A stretch of DNA of 64,000 nt, from assembly GCF_902158555.1 (NCBI RefSeq), contig NZ_CABGGS010000002.1:62001-126000 (forward strand). The letters run 5' to 3'. The stretch's first letter is position 1; each line of letters starts with the position of its first letter. Under the pieces are notes generated by a model, which did no database searches, had not been told where the DNA came from, and saw nothing but the letters and a program-made list of their open reading frames with translations. Source of the stretch: Klebsiella spallanzanii (GTDB taxonomy: Bacteria > Pseudomonadota > Gammaproteobacteria > Enterobacterales > Enterobacteriaceae). The position numbers were made by a program, and so were the translations under genes. Shown here one piece after another: positions 39,284 through 46,793 of this stretch.

Positions 39284-40231
39284 ATGCAAAACCGGCTGAC
39301 CATCAAAGACATCGCCCGCTTAAGCGGCGTCGGGAAATCGACGGTATCGCGCGTGCTGAATAACGAAAGCGGCGTTAGTGAGCGCACCCGCGAACGGGTG
39401 GAAGCGGTGATGCAGCAGCACGGATTTTCTCCTTCGCGCTCCGCCAGAGCAATGCGCGGACAGAGCGATAAAGTGGTGGCGATTATCGTCACCCGTCTGG
39501 ATTCCCTCTCGGAAAACCTCGCCGTGCAAACCATGCTCCCTGTCTTTTACGAGCAGGGTTACGATCCGATTATGATGGAGAGCCAATTTTCCACGGCGCT
39601 GGTTGAAGAGCACCTTGGCATGCTCGCCCGACGCAATATCGACGGCGTGGTATTGTTTGGTTTTACCGGCATTCATCAAGAGATGCTCACTCCGTGGCGG
39701 GAGACGCTGGTGCTACTGGCTCGCGACGCGCCGGAGATCGCCTCCGTGTGCTATGACGACGATGGAGCAATCACCTTGCTAATGCAGCGTCTATACGATC
39801 GCGGTCATCGCCAGATAAGCTTCCTCGGCGTGCCGCACAGCGACGTAACGACCGGGCAACGACGCCATCAGGCCTACCTCAATTTTTGCCAGAAAAAACA
39901 CCTCACCCCCCTCGCTGCGCTGCCTGGGCTGGGTATGAAGCAGGGCTATGAAAACGTCGCCAGCGTGCTGGCGGCTGAAACCAGCGCGCTGGTCTGCGCT
40001 ACCGATACCCTCGCCCTTGGGGCCAGCAAATATCTCCAGCAGCAGGGAATCGACAACATCCAGCTTGCCAGCGTCGGCAGCACGCCGTTGATGAAGTTTC
40101 TCCATCCAGAGATCCTCACCGTCGATCCCGGTTACGCCGAATCAGGACGCCAGGCGGCACAACAGTTGATCGAACAGATTGCTGGCAACCGTGAGCCCCG
40201 CCAAATCGTGATCCCTTCCGTACTGAATTAA
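39284..40231 (+). CDS. treR: trehalose operon repressor TreR
   Basis: LacI-family repressor of treBC, 315 residues as in E. coli. The N-terminal HTH is IKDIARLSGVGKSTVSRVLN (about 6-25), followed by the hinge and a periplasmic-binding-like domain that binds trehalose 6-phosphate as inducer. The ATG at 39284 is chosen by homology; the longer frame from 39218 would start within the mgtA promoter region. It divergently neighbours mgtA. Confidence 0.95.
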   Translation: MQNRLTIKDIARLSGVGKSTVSRVLNNESGVSERTRERVEAVMQQHGFSPSRSARAMRGQSDKVVAIIVTRLDSLSENLAVQTMLPVFYEQGYDPIMMESQFSTALVEEHLGMLARRNIDGVVLFGFTGIHQEMLTPWRETLVLLARDAPEIASVCYDDDGAITLLMQRLYDRGHRQISFLGVPHSDVTTGQRRHQAYLNFCQKKHLTPLAALPGLGMKQGYENVASVLAAETSALVCATDTLALGASKYLQQQGIDNIQLASVGSTPLMKFLHPEILTVDPGYAESGRQAAQQLIEQIAGNREPRQIVIPSVLN

Positions 40232-40269
40232 GCCTGTCTTAACGATTAATGTGATCTTTGCTGCGTTTC

Positions 40270-40281
40270 GGGAACGTTCCC
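40270..40281. promoter_or_regulatory. TreR operator before treB
   Basis: The perfect 12-bp palindrome GGGAACGTTCCC, 68 bases before treB, is the type of site TreR binds in E. coli. A TGTGATCT half site at 40250 just upstream could be part of a CRP site but its other half is poor. Confidence 0.75.
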
Positions 40282-40348
40282 ATTTTGCAATTCAAACGGA
40301 GAGCGTAGGATTCGCCTCAAGTTAAAACCTCGGTCATGAGGCCCCATC

Positions 40349-41767
40349 ATGAGTAAAGTGAATCAGCAGGACATCGATAAGCTTATCGAGCTGGTGGGCG
40401 GGCGCGACAATATCGCTACCGTCAGCCACTGTATTACCCGTCTGCGCTTTGTGCTGAATAATCCAGCCATTGCCAAACCTAAAGAAATTGAACTGCTACG
40501 CATGGTGAAGGGCTGCTTTACCAACGCCGGGCAGTTCCAGGTGGTCATCGGCACCGAAGTCGGCGACTACTATAAAGCGCTACTGGCCACTACCGGACAG
40601 GCCAGCGCAGATAAAGAGCAGGCCAAAAAAGCTGCCCGACAGAATATGAAGTGGCATGAACAGCTCATTTCACACTTCGCGGAGATCTTCTTCCCGCTGC
40701 TGCCTGCGCTGATCAGCGGCGGCCTGATCTTAGGCTTCCGCAACGTGATCGGCGACCTGCCGATGAGCAACGGCCAGACGCTGGCGCAGATGCACCCGTC
40801 GCTGAAAAGCATTTATGACTTCCTGTGGTTAATTGGCGAAGCGATCTTCTTCTACCTACCGGTGGGGATCTGCTGGTCAGCGGTGAAGAAAGTGGGCGGC
40901 ACGCCGATCCTCGGTATCGTGCTGGGCGTCACCCTCGTTTCTCCACAGCTGATGAATGCTTATCTGCTGGGCCAGCAGGTACCTGAAGTGTGGAACTTCG
41001 GCCTGTTCACCATTGAGAAAGTCGGCTATCAGGCCCAGGTTATTCCGGCTCTGCTGGCGGGGCTGGCGCTCGGCTTTATCGAGACGCGCCTGAAGCGCAT
41101 CGTGCCTGACTACCTTTACCTGGTAGTGGTTCCGGTATGTTCACTAATCCTGGCAGTGTTCCTCGCCCACGCCTTCATCGGCCCGTTTGGCCGCATGATT
41201 GGCGACGGCGTGGCCTGGGCGGTACGTCATCTGTTAACCGGCAGCTTTGCGCCGATTGGCGCCGCGCTGTTCGGTTTCCTGTACGCGCCGCTGGTGATTA
41301 CCGGGGTCCATCAGACCACTCTGGCCATCGACATGCAGATGATTCAAAGCATGGGCGGGACGCCGGTATGGCCGCTGATTGCGCTGTCCAATATTGCCCA
41401 GGCATCGGCAGTAGTGGGGATTATCATCGCCAGCCGCAAACAGAATGAGCGCGAAATTTCCGTTCCGGCAGCCATTTCCGCCTACCTCGGCGTGACGGAA
41501 CCAGCAATGTACGGTATCAACCTGAAATACCGCTTCCCAATGCTGTGCGCAATGGTTGGCTCCGGCCTTGCCGGGCTGCTGTGCGGACTAAACGGCGTGA
41601 TGGCTAACGGCATCGGCGTCGGCGGCCTGCCGGGCATCCTCTCCATTCAGCCAACCTACTGGCAGGTTTACGCCCTGGCGATGGTCATCGCCGTGGTGGT
41701 GCCGATTGTCCTGACGACGGTGGTCTACCAGCGTAAATTCCGCCAGGGCACCTTACAGATTGTCTGA
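40349..41767 (+). CDS. treB: PTS trehalose-specific EIIBC component TreB
   Basis: Imports trehalose with phosphorylation to trehalose 6-phosphate; 472 residues. The N-terminal EIIB domain has the phospho-Cys28 in SHCITRLRF, and the EIIC membrane domain starts near residue 105 with about ten hydrophobic segments. The EIIC motif GVTEPAMYGINLKYRFP is present. EIIA is supplied by the glucose system, as in E. coli. Confidence 0.96.
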   Translation: MSKVNQQDIDKLIELVGGRDNIATVSHCITRLRFVLNNPAIAKPKEIELLRMVKGCFTNAGQFQVVIGTEVGDYYKALLATTGQASADKEQAKKAARQNMKWHEQLISHFAEIFFPLLPALISGGLILGFRNVIGDLPMSNGQTLAQMHPSLKSIYDFLWLIGEAIFFYLPVGICWSAVKKVGGTPILGIVLGVTLVSPQLMNAYLLGQQVPEVWNFGLFTIEKVGYQAQVIPALLAGLALGFIETRLKRIVPDYLYLVVVPVCSLILAVFLAHAFIGPFGRMIGDGVAWAVRHLLTGSFAPIGAALFGFLYAPLVITGVHQTTLAIDMQMIQSMGGTPVWPLIALSNIAQASAVVGIIIASRKQNEREISVPAAISAYLGVTEPAMYGINLKYRFPMLCAMVGSGLAGLLCGLNGVMANGIGVGGLPGILSIQPTYWQVYALAMVIAVVVPIVLTTVVYQRKFRQGTLQIV

Positions 41768-41779
41768 TTTCTTATTTCC

Positions 41780-41806
41780 GGGGCGCGCTGTCGCCCCCCT
41801 TTTTTG
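41780..41806 (+). terminator. terminator-like hairpin between treB and treC
   Basis: A 6-bp stem GGGGCG/CGCCCC (41780-41785, 41792-41797) with a 6-base loop, then CC and seven T (41800-41806), just before the treC ribosome binding site. It may reduce treC relative to treB. Confidence 0.75.
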
Positions 41807-41821
41807 TTGCAGGAACGCGAT

Positions 41822-43477
41822 ATGAATACCCTTCCCCTTTGGTGGCAAAACGGCGTTATTTATCAAATCTATCCGAAGAGCTTCCAGGACACGACCGGTA
41901 GCGGTACCGGCGATTTACGCGGCGTCACCTCACGCCTCGACTACTTGCAAAAGCTTGGCGTTGACGCCATCTGGCTGACGCCGTTCTACGTCTCGCCGCA
42001 GGTGGATAACGGCTACGACGTAGCCAACTATACCGCTATTGACCCCGCCTACGGCACGCTGGACGATTTCGACGAACTGGTGGCTCAGGCGAAGGCGCGA
42101 GGCATGCGTATCGTGCTGGATATGGTGCTGAACCACACCTCCACCGCGCACGCCTGGTTCCAGGAATCACTCAACAAAGAGAGCCCATACCGCCAGTTCT
42201 ATATCTGGCGCGACGGCGAACCGACCACGCCGCCGAATAACTGGCGTTCTAAGTTTGGCGGCAACGCCTGGCAGTGGCACGCTGAGAGCGGGCAGTACTA
42301 CCTGCACCTGTACGCCGTTGAACAGGCGGATCTGAACTGGGAAAACCCAGAAGTGCGCGCAGAGCTGAAAAAAGTCTGCGAGTTCTGGGCCGATCGCGGC
42401 GTCGACGGCCTGCGCCTTGACGTGGTGAACGTGATTTCCAAAGGGCAATCCTTCCCGGATGACCACCAGGGCGACGGTCGCCGCTTTTATACTGATGGTC
42501 CCCGCGCTCATGAGTTCCTGCAGGAATTCAGCCGCGACGTGTTCACCCCGCGCGGTCTGATGACGGTGGGCGAAATGTCCTCCACTTCACTGGAACACTG
42601 CCAGCAGTACGCCTCACTCGACGGCAAAGAGCTGTCGATGACTTTTAACTTCCACCACCTGAAGGTGGACTATCCCAACGGCGAGAAGTGGACGCTGGCT
42701 CGCCCGGACTTTGTGGAGCTGAAGTCGCTGTTCAACCATTGGCAGCAGGGGATGCACAATCGCGCGTGGAACGCGCTGTTCTGGTGTAACCACGATCAGC
42801 CGCGCATCGTTTCTCGCTTCGGCGACGAAGGGGAATACCGCGTCCCGGCGGCGAAAATGCTGGCGATGGTGCTGCATGGTATGCAGGGCACACCCTATAT
42901 CTATCAGGGTGAAGAGATAGGCATGACCAACCCGCACTTCAAGGATATTACCGATTATCGTGATGTGGAGAGCCACAACATGTTTATCGAACGCGCGGCA
43001 CAGGGCCAGGGCGCAGATGAACTACTGGCGATTCTGGCGAGTAAATCACGCGATAACAGCCGTACGCCAATGCAGTGGAACAGTGGTGAAAACGGTGGTT
43101 TCAGCGCTGGCGAACCATGGATTGGACTGTGCGACAACTACCGTGAGATTAACGCCGAAGCGGCGCTGGCGGACCCGGAATCGGTGTTTTATGCCTATCA
43201 GCAGCTGATTGCACTGCGCAAGAGTACGCCCGTGCTAACCTGGGGTAACTATCAGGATCTGTTGCCGGAACACCCATCGCTGTGGTGCTATCGCCGTCAG
43301 TGGCAGGGGCAAACGCTGGTTGTCGTCGCTAACCTGAGCCGCGAATTCCAGCACTGGCAGCCGGAAACAATGATCGGTGGCTGGCGGGTGCTGATAAGCA
43401 ACTATGCGGAAGCGGCTAACCGCCCATCCGATATGACCCTGCGTCCGTTTGAAGCGGTATGGTGGCTGCAGGAGTAA
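41822..43477 (+). CDS. treC: trehalose-6-phosphate hydrolase TreC
   Basis: GH13 enzyme of 551 residues that splits trehalose 6-phosphate into glucose and glucose 6-phosphate in the cytosol. Conserved GH13 regions are visible: DMVLNHTS, the nucleophile in GLRLDVVN, the acid in VGEMSS and NHDQPR. The ATG at 41822 with AGGAACG upstream gives the E. coli length; an upstream in-frame ATG at 41804 is inside the terminator. Confidence 0.96.
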   Translation: MNTLPLWWQNGVIYQIYPKSFQDTTGSGTGDLRGVTSRLDYLQKLGVDAIWLTPFYVSPQVDNGYDVANYTAIDPAYGTLDDFDELVAQAKARGMRIVLDMVLNHTSTAHAWFQESLNKESPYRQFYIWRDGEPTTPPNNWRSKFGGNAWQWHAESGQYYLHLYAVEQADLNWENPEVRAELKKVCEFWADRGVDGLRLDVVNVISKGQSFPDDHQGDGRRFYTDGPRAHEFLQEFSRDVFTPRGLMTVGEMSSTSLEHCQQYASLDGKELSMTFNFHHLKVDYPNGEKWTLARPDFVELKSLFNHWQQGMHNRAWNALFWCNHDQPRIVSRFGDEGEYRVPAAKMLAMVLHGMQGTPYIYQGEEIGMTNPHFKDITDYRDVESHNMFIERAAQGQGADELLAILASKSRDNSRTPMQWNSGENGGFSAGEPWIGLCDNYREINAEAALADPESVFYAYQQLIALRKSTPVLTWGNYQDLLPEHPSLWCYRRQWQGQTLVVVANLSREFQHWQPETMIGGWRVLISNYAEAANRPSDMTLRPFEAVWWLQE

Positions 43478-43484
43478 AGCCCCT

Positions 43485-43514
43485 CCCGGCTTGCGCTGCG
43501 GCTTCCCGGGCTAC
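43485..43514. repeat. REP-type palindrome after treC
   Basis: Begins CCCGGCTTGCGCTGCGG and ends CCCGGGCTAC; a GC-rich palindrome of the REP kind seen elsewhere in the window. Confidence 0.6.
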
Positions 43515-43586
43515 GAGTCCAGCGCCGTCAGCGGAAACAAGGCCGCAGAAGCGTGGAATGCGGTCAGCCTGAGATTCTTTCTTCCG

Positions 43587-43616
43587 GGCCTGATACTTCT
43601 TTTCAGGCCTAATTTT
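43587..43616 (+). terminator. possible treC terminator
   Basis: A 7-bp stem GGCCTGA/TCAGGCC (43587-43593, 43603-43609) with a 9-base loop, followed by TAATTTT. Confidence 0.6.
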
Positions 43617-43727
43617 AGCTTATTAAATAAGCAGATAAATTTACATTAGCGCTAGTGCCCATCATTGCTACTCTCATCTTTTTACTTTGTTCTGCATCAA
43701 TAAAATTGCAAACATCTTTGATGCAAA

Positions 43728-43774
43728 GCACTACATATAGAACTTAAAATGCGCCCCGGCCCCACATATTGTAT
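43728..43774. promoter_or_regulatory. paired NrdR boxes upstream of nrdD
   Basis: GCACTACATATAGAAC (43728-43743) and GCCCCACATATTGTAT (43759-43774) fit the 16-bp NrdR consensus, whose core is C-W-A-T-A-T-A-T-W-G. Their starts are 31 bases apart, three helical turns, as is usual for NrdR pairs. A 8-bp inverted repeat (43693-43700, 43718-43725) stands just upstream. Confidence 0.75.
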
Positions 43775-43824
43775 TAATAGTCTATTATGTCACCACAACC
43801 CATCGTACTCTGGCGGTGATGGGA

Positions 43825-43911
43825 TGTGGATAAAAAGGGCCGGGATCGGAGGGAAACGGCGGCAGCTATAGCGCCTCGTGACTTCGGTTGACCTTCCGCC
43901 TCTGTGGATAA
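43825..43911. promoter_or_regulatory. two perfect DnaA boxes before nrdD
   Basis: TGTGGATAA occurs at 43825-43833 and again at 43903-43911, the exact complement of the high-affinity DnaA box TTATCCACA, same orientation, 78 bases apart. They lie between the NrdR boxes and the nrdD start. Together with the NrdR pair they fill most of the 463-base treC-nrdD gap; the stretch 43617-43690 is AT-rich and shows nothing more. Confidence 0.7.
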
Positions 43912-43940
43912 CCTGTTCTATAAAAATGTATGGAGTGATC

Positions 43941-46079
43941 ATGACACCGCATGTGATGAAACGCGATGGCTGTAAAGTGCCGTTCAAGTCAGAGCGCATT
44001 AATGAAGCAATTCTACGTGCAGCTAAAGCAGCGGGAGTCGATGACGCAGACTATTGCGCCACCGTCGCAGAAGTCGTTAGCCAACAAATGCAGGGCCGCG
44101 CCCAGGTTGATATCAACGAAATCCAGACCGCCGTTGAGAACCAGCTGATGTCCGGTCCGTACAAACAGCTTGCGCGCGCCTACATTGAATATCGCCATGA
44201 CCGCGATAGCCAACGCGAAAAGCGTGGTCGTCTGAACCAGGAAATTCGCGGCCTGGTTGAGCAGACCAACTCGGCGTTACTCAACGAGAACGCCAACAAA
44301 GACAGTAAAGTCATCCCGACTCAGCGTGACCTGCTGGCGGGCATCGTCGCCAAACACTACGCGCGCCAGCACCTGCTACCGCATGACGTGGTGATGGCGC
44401 ATGAACGCGGCGTGATCCACTATCACGACCTCGACTATTCACCGTTCTTCCCGATGTTCAACTGTATGCTGATCGATCTGAAAGGCATGTTGACCCAGGG
44501 CTTTAAAATGGGCAACGCCGAGATTGAGCCGCCTAAGTCTATCTCTACCGCGACCGCGGTGACGGCGCAGATTATCGCTCAGGTCGCCAGCCATATTTAC
44601 GGCGGTACGACCATCAATCGTATTGATGAAGTGCTGGCACCGTTCGTGACCGAAAGCTTCAATAAACATCGTAAAATTGCCGAAGAGTGGCAGATCCCGG
44701 ATGCTGAAGGCTACGCCCATTCCCGTACTGAGAAAGAGTGCTACGACGCCTTCCAGTCGCTGGAGTATGAAGTCAACACTCTGCATACCGCCAACGGGCA
44801 GACGCCGTTCGTGACCTTCGGTTTCGGTCTCGGCACCAGTTGGGAATCGCGCCTGATTCAGCAGTCCATTCTGCGTAACCGCATCGCGGGCCTCGGTAAA
44901 AACCGCAAAACGGCGGTATTCCCGAAGCTGGTGTTCGCAATCCGCGACGGCCTGAACCACAAGTTTGGCGACGCGAACTACGATATCAAGCAGCTGGCGC
45001 TGGAGTGCGCGAGCAAGCGCATGTACCCGGATATCCTCAACTACGATCAGGTTGTGAAAGTGACCGGTTCGTTCAAAACCCCGATGGGCTGCCGCAGCTT
45101 CCTCGGCGTGTGGGAAAACGAGGACGGTGAACAGGTGCACGATGGGCGCAACAACCTTGGCGTTATCAGCCTCAACCTGCCGCGTATCGCGCTGGAAGCC
45201 AAAGGCGATGAAACCGAGTTCTGGAAACTTCTGGACGAACGCCTGCAGCTGGCGCGTAAAGCGCTGATGACCCGTATCGCCCGTCTGGAAGGGGTCAAGG
45301 CTCGCGTTGCGCCGATTCTTTATATGGAAGGGGCCTGCGGCGTGCGTCTGAAAGCAGACGACGATGTCTCTGAGATTTTCAAAAACGGTCGCGCGTCGAT
45401 TTCTCTGGGCTATATCGGCATCCATGAAACCATCAACGCGCTGTTCGGCAGCAAACATATGTACGACAGCGAAGCGCTGCGTGAGAAAGGCGTCGCCATC
45501 GTTCAGCGCCTGCGCGAAGCGGTGGATCAGTGGAAAGACGAAACCGGCTACGGCTTTAGCCTGTACAGCACGCCGAGCGAAAACCTCTGCGACCGCTTTT
45601 GCCGCCTGGATACCGCTGAGTTTGGCGTGATCGAAGGCGTGACCGATAAAGGGTATTACACCAACAGCTTCCACCTCGACGTGGAGAAGAAGGTGAACCC
45701 GTACGACAAAATCGATTTTGAAGCGCCTTACCCGCCGCTGGCCAATGGGGGCTTTATTTGCTACGGCGAGTACCCGAATATTCAGCACAACCTGAGAGCG
45801 CTGGAAGACGTCTGGGATTACAGCTACCAGCACGTGCCCTATTACGGAACCAATACGCCAATCGATGAGTGCTATGAGTGCGGTTTTACCGGCGAGTTCG
45901 AGTGCACCAGCAAAGGCTTCACCTGCCCGAAATGCGGTAACCATGATGCCTCTCGCGTATCGGTGACCCGTCGCGTGTGCGGCTATCTCGGCAGCCCGGA
46001 CGCCCGTCCGTTCAACGCCGGTAAGCAGGAAGAAGTGAAACGCCGCGTTAAGCATTTGGGTAACGGGCAGATCGGTTAA
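43941..46079 (+). CDS. nrdD: anaerobic ribonucleoside-triphosphate reductase NrdD
   Basis: Class III reductase of 712 residues that makes dNTPs from NTPs without oxygen. An ATP-cone is at the N-terminus (about 3-90); the glycyl radical site is Gly681 in RRVCGYLG; a C-terminal zinc site has two Cys pairs (CYECG and CPKCG). The ATG at 43941 follows GGAGTG; the longer frame upstream crosses a DnaA box. NrdG, the activase, follows. Confidence 0.97.
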   Translation: MTPHVMKRDGCKVPFKSERINEAILRAAKAAGVDDADYCATVAEVVSQQMQGRAQVDINEIQTAVENQLMSGPYKQLARAYIEYRHDRDSQREKRGRLNQEIRGLVEQTNSALLNENANKDSKVIPTQRDLLAGIVAKHYARQHLLPHDVVMAHERGVIHYHDLDYSPFFPMFNCMLIDLKGMLTQGFKMGNAEIEPPKSISTATAVTAQIIAQVASHIYGGTTINRIDEVLAPFVTESFNKHRKIAEEWQIPDAEGYAHSRTEKECYDAFQSLEYEVNTLHTANGQTPFVTFGFGLGTSWESRLIQQSILRNRIAGLGKNRKTAVFPKLVFAIRDGLNHKFGDANYDIKQLALECASKRMYPDILNYDQVVKVTGSFKTPMGCRSFLGVWENEDGEQVHDGRNNLGVISLNLPRIALEAKGDETEFWKLLDERLQLARKALMTRIARLEGVKARVAPILYMEGACGVRLKADDDVSEIFKNGRASISLGYIGIHETINALFGSKHMYDSEALREKGVAIVQRLREAVDQWKDETGYGFSLYSTPSENLCDRFCRLDTAEFGVIEGVTDKGYYTNSFHLDVEKKVNPYDKIDFEAPYPPLANGGFICYGEYPNIQHNLRALEDVWDYSYQHVPYYGTNTPIDECYECGFTGEFECTSKGFTCPKCGNHDASRVSVTRRVCGYLGSPDARPFNAGKQEEVKRRVKHLGNGQIG

Positions 46080-46084
46080 TTCTT

Positions 46085-46122
46085 CCCCTCACCCTAACCC
46101 TCTCCCCACAGGGGAGAGGGGA
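46085..46122. repeat. CT-rich palindromic intergenic repeat, copy 2
   Basis: Same unit as at 5931, starting CCCCTCACCCTAACC and ending in a GGGGAGAGGG arm, directly after nrdD. Confidence 0.8.
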
Positions 46123-46186
46123 TCGCCCAGTCGCTGTTTGACCATTCGGAAGCCGTTCCCTTTACAAATGCAAAACACGCCCAACG

Positions 46187-46314
46187 TTTTCGCAAAGCAA
46201 TTAGCGTCAGAGCAAGGCGGCAAACGAGGGAATCCCCGGGAGCGTACATTAAGTACGTGACCGGGGTGAGTGAGCGCAGTCAACGCGGCTATGGCGTTAA
46301 TTGAGAAGCGAAAA
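46187..46314. repeat. ERIC element 3 (divergent), abutting nrdG
   Basis: 128 bp from TTTTCGCAAAG to GAAGCGAAAA, with imperfect inverted ends and an ERIC core (GGAATCCCCGGGAGCGTAC, CGTGACCGGGGTGAG). It ends exactly at the base before the nrdG ATG and forms the whole translation-initiation upstream sequence. Confidence 0.8.
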
Positions 46315-46779
46315 ATGAATTATCATCAATACTATCCCGTTGACATCGTCAATGGCCCCGGCACCCGCTGCACCCTGTTTGTCTCCGGCTGCGTCCACGA
46401 ATGCCCTGGCTGCTATAACAAAAGCACCTGGCGGCTGAATTCCGGCTTGCCGTTTACCCGCGAAATGGCGGATCGCATTATTGCCGATCTCAACGACACG
46501 CGCGTCAAACGCCAGGGGATCTCGCTTTCTGGCGGCGACCCTTTGCATCCGCAAAACGTGCCGGAGATCCTCAAGCTGGTTCAGCGCGTTCGCGCCGAGT
46601 GTCCCGGCAAAGACATCTGGGTATGGACAGGCTACAAGCTGGCAGAACTCAACGATGCGCAGATGCAGGTGGTGGATTTAATCAACGTGCTGGTTGATGG
46701 CAAATTTGTGCAGGATTTAAAAGACCCGGCGCTGATCTGGCGCGGCAGCAGCAATCAGGTTGTGCATCATCTGAGATAA
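46315..46779 (+). CDS. nrdG: anaerobic RNR activating protein NrdG
   Basis: Radical SAM activase of 154 residues that generates the glycyl radical on NrdD. The 4Fe-4S cluster cysteines are Cys26, Cys30 and Cys33 (CVHECPGC), and SGGDPL follows as the SAM-binding motif. The ATG at 46315 matches E. coli length; the longer frame starts within the ERIC repeat. It is followed after 14 bases by the convergent end of the PRD regulator, where the inserted cluster begins. Confidence 0.96.
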   Translation: MNYHQYYPVDIVNGPGTRCTLFVSGCVHECPGCYNKSTWRLNSGLPFTREMADRIIADLNDTRVKRQGISLSGGDPLHPQNVPEILKLVQRVRAECPGKDIWVWTGYKLAELNDAQMQVVDLINVLVDGKFVQDLKDPALIWRGSSNQVVHHLR

Positions 46780-46793
46780 TTTCTCAGGCCATC

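Noticed and set aside
43825-43911. Replication origin suggested by two perfect DnaA boxes
   Set aside because: Only two boxes, no AT-rich 13-mers, no gidA/mnmG or dnaA context; transcriptional control of nrdD explains them better.
44439-46055. 538-residue open frame on the minus strand
   Set aside because: Mirror frame of nrdD, which is conserved to its glycyl radical end; no motif or start signal supports the antisense frame.
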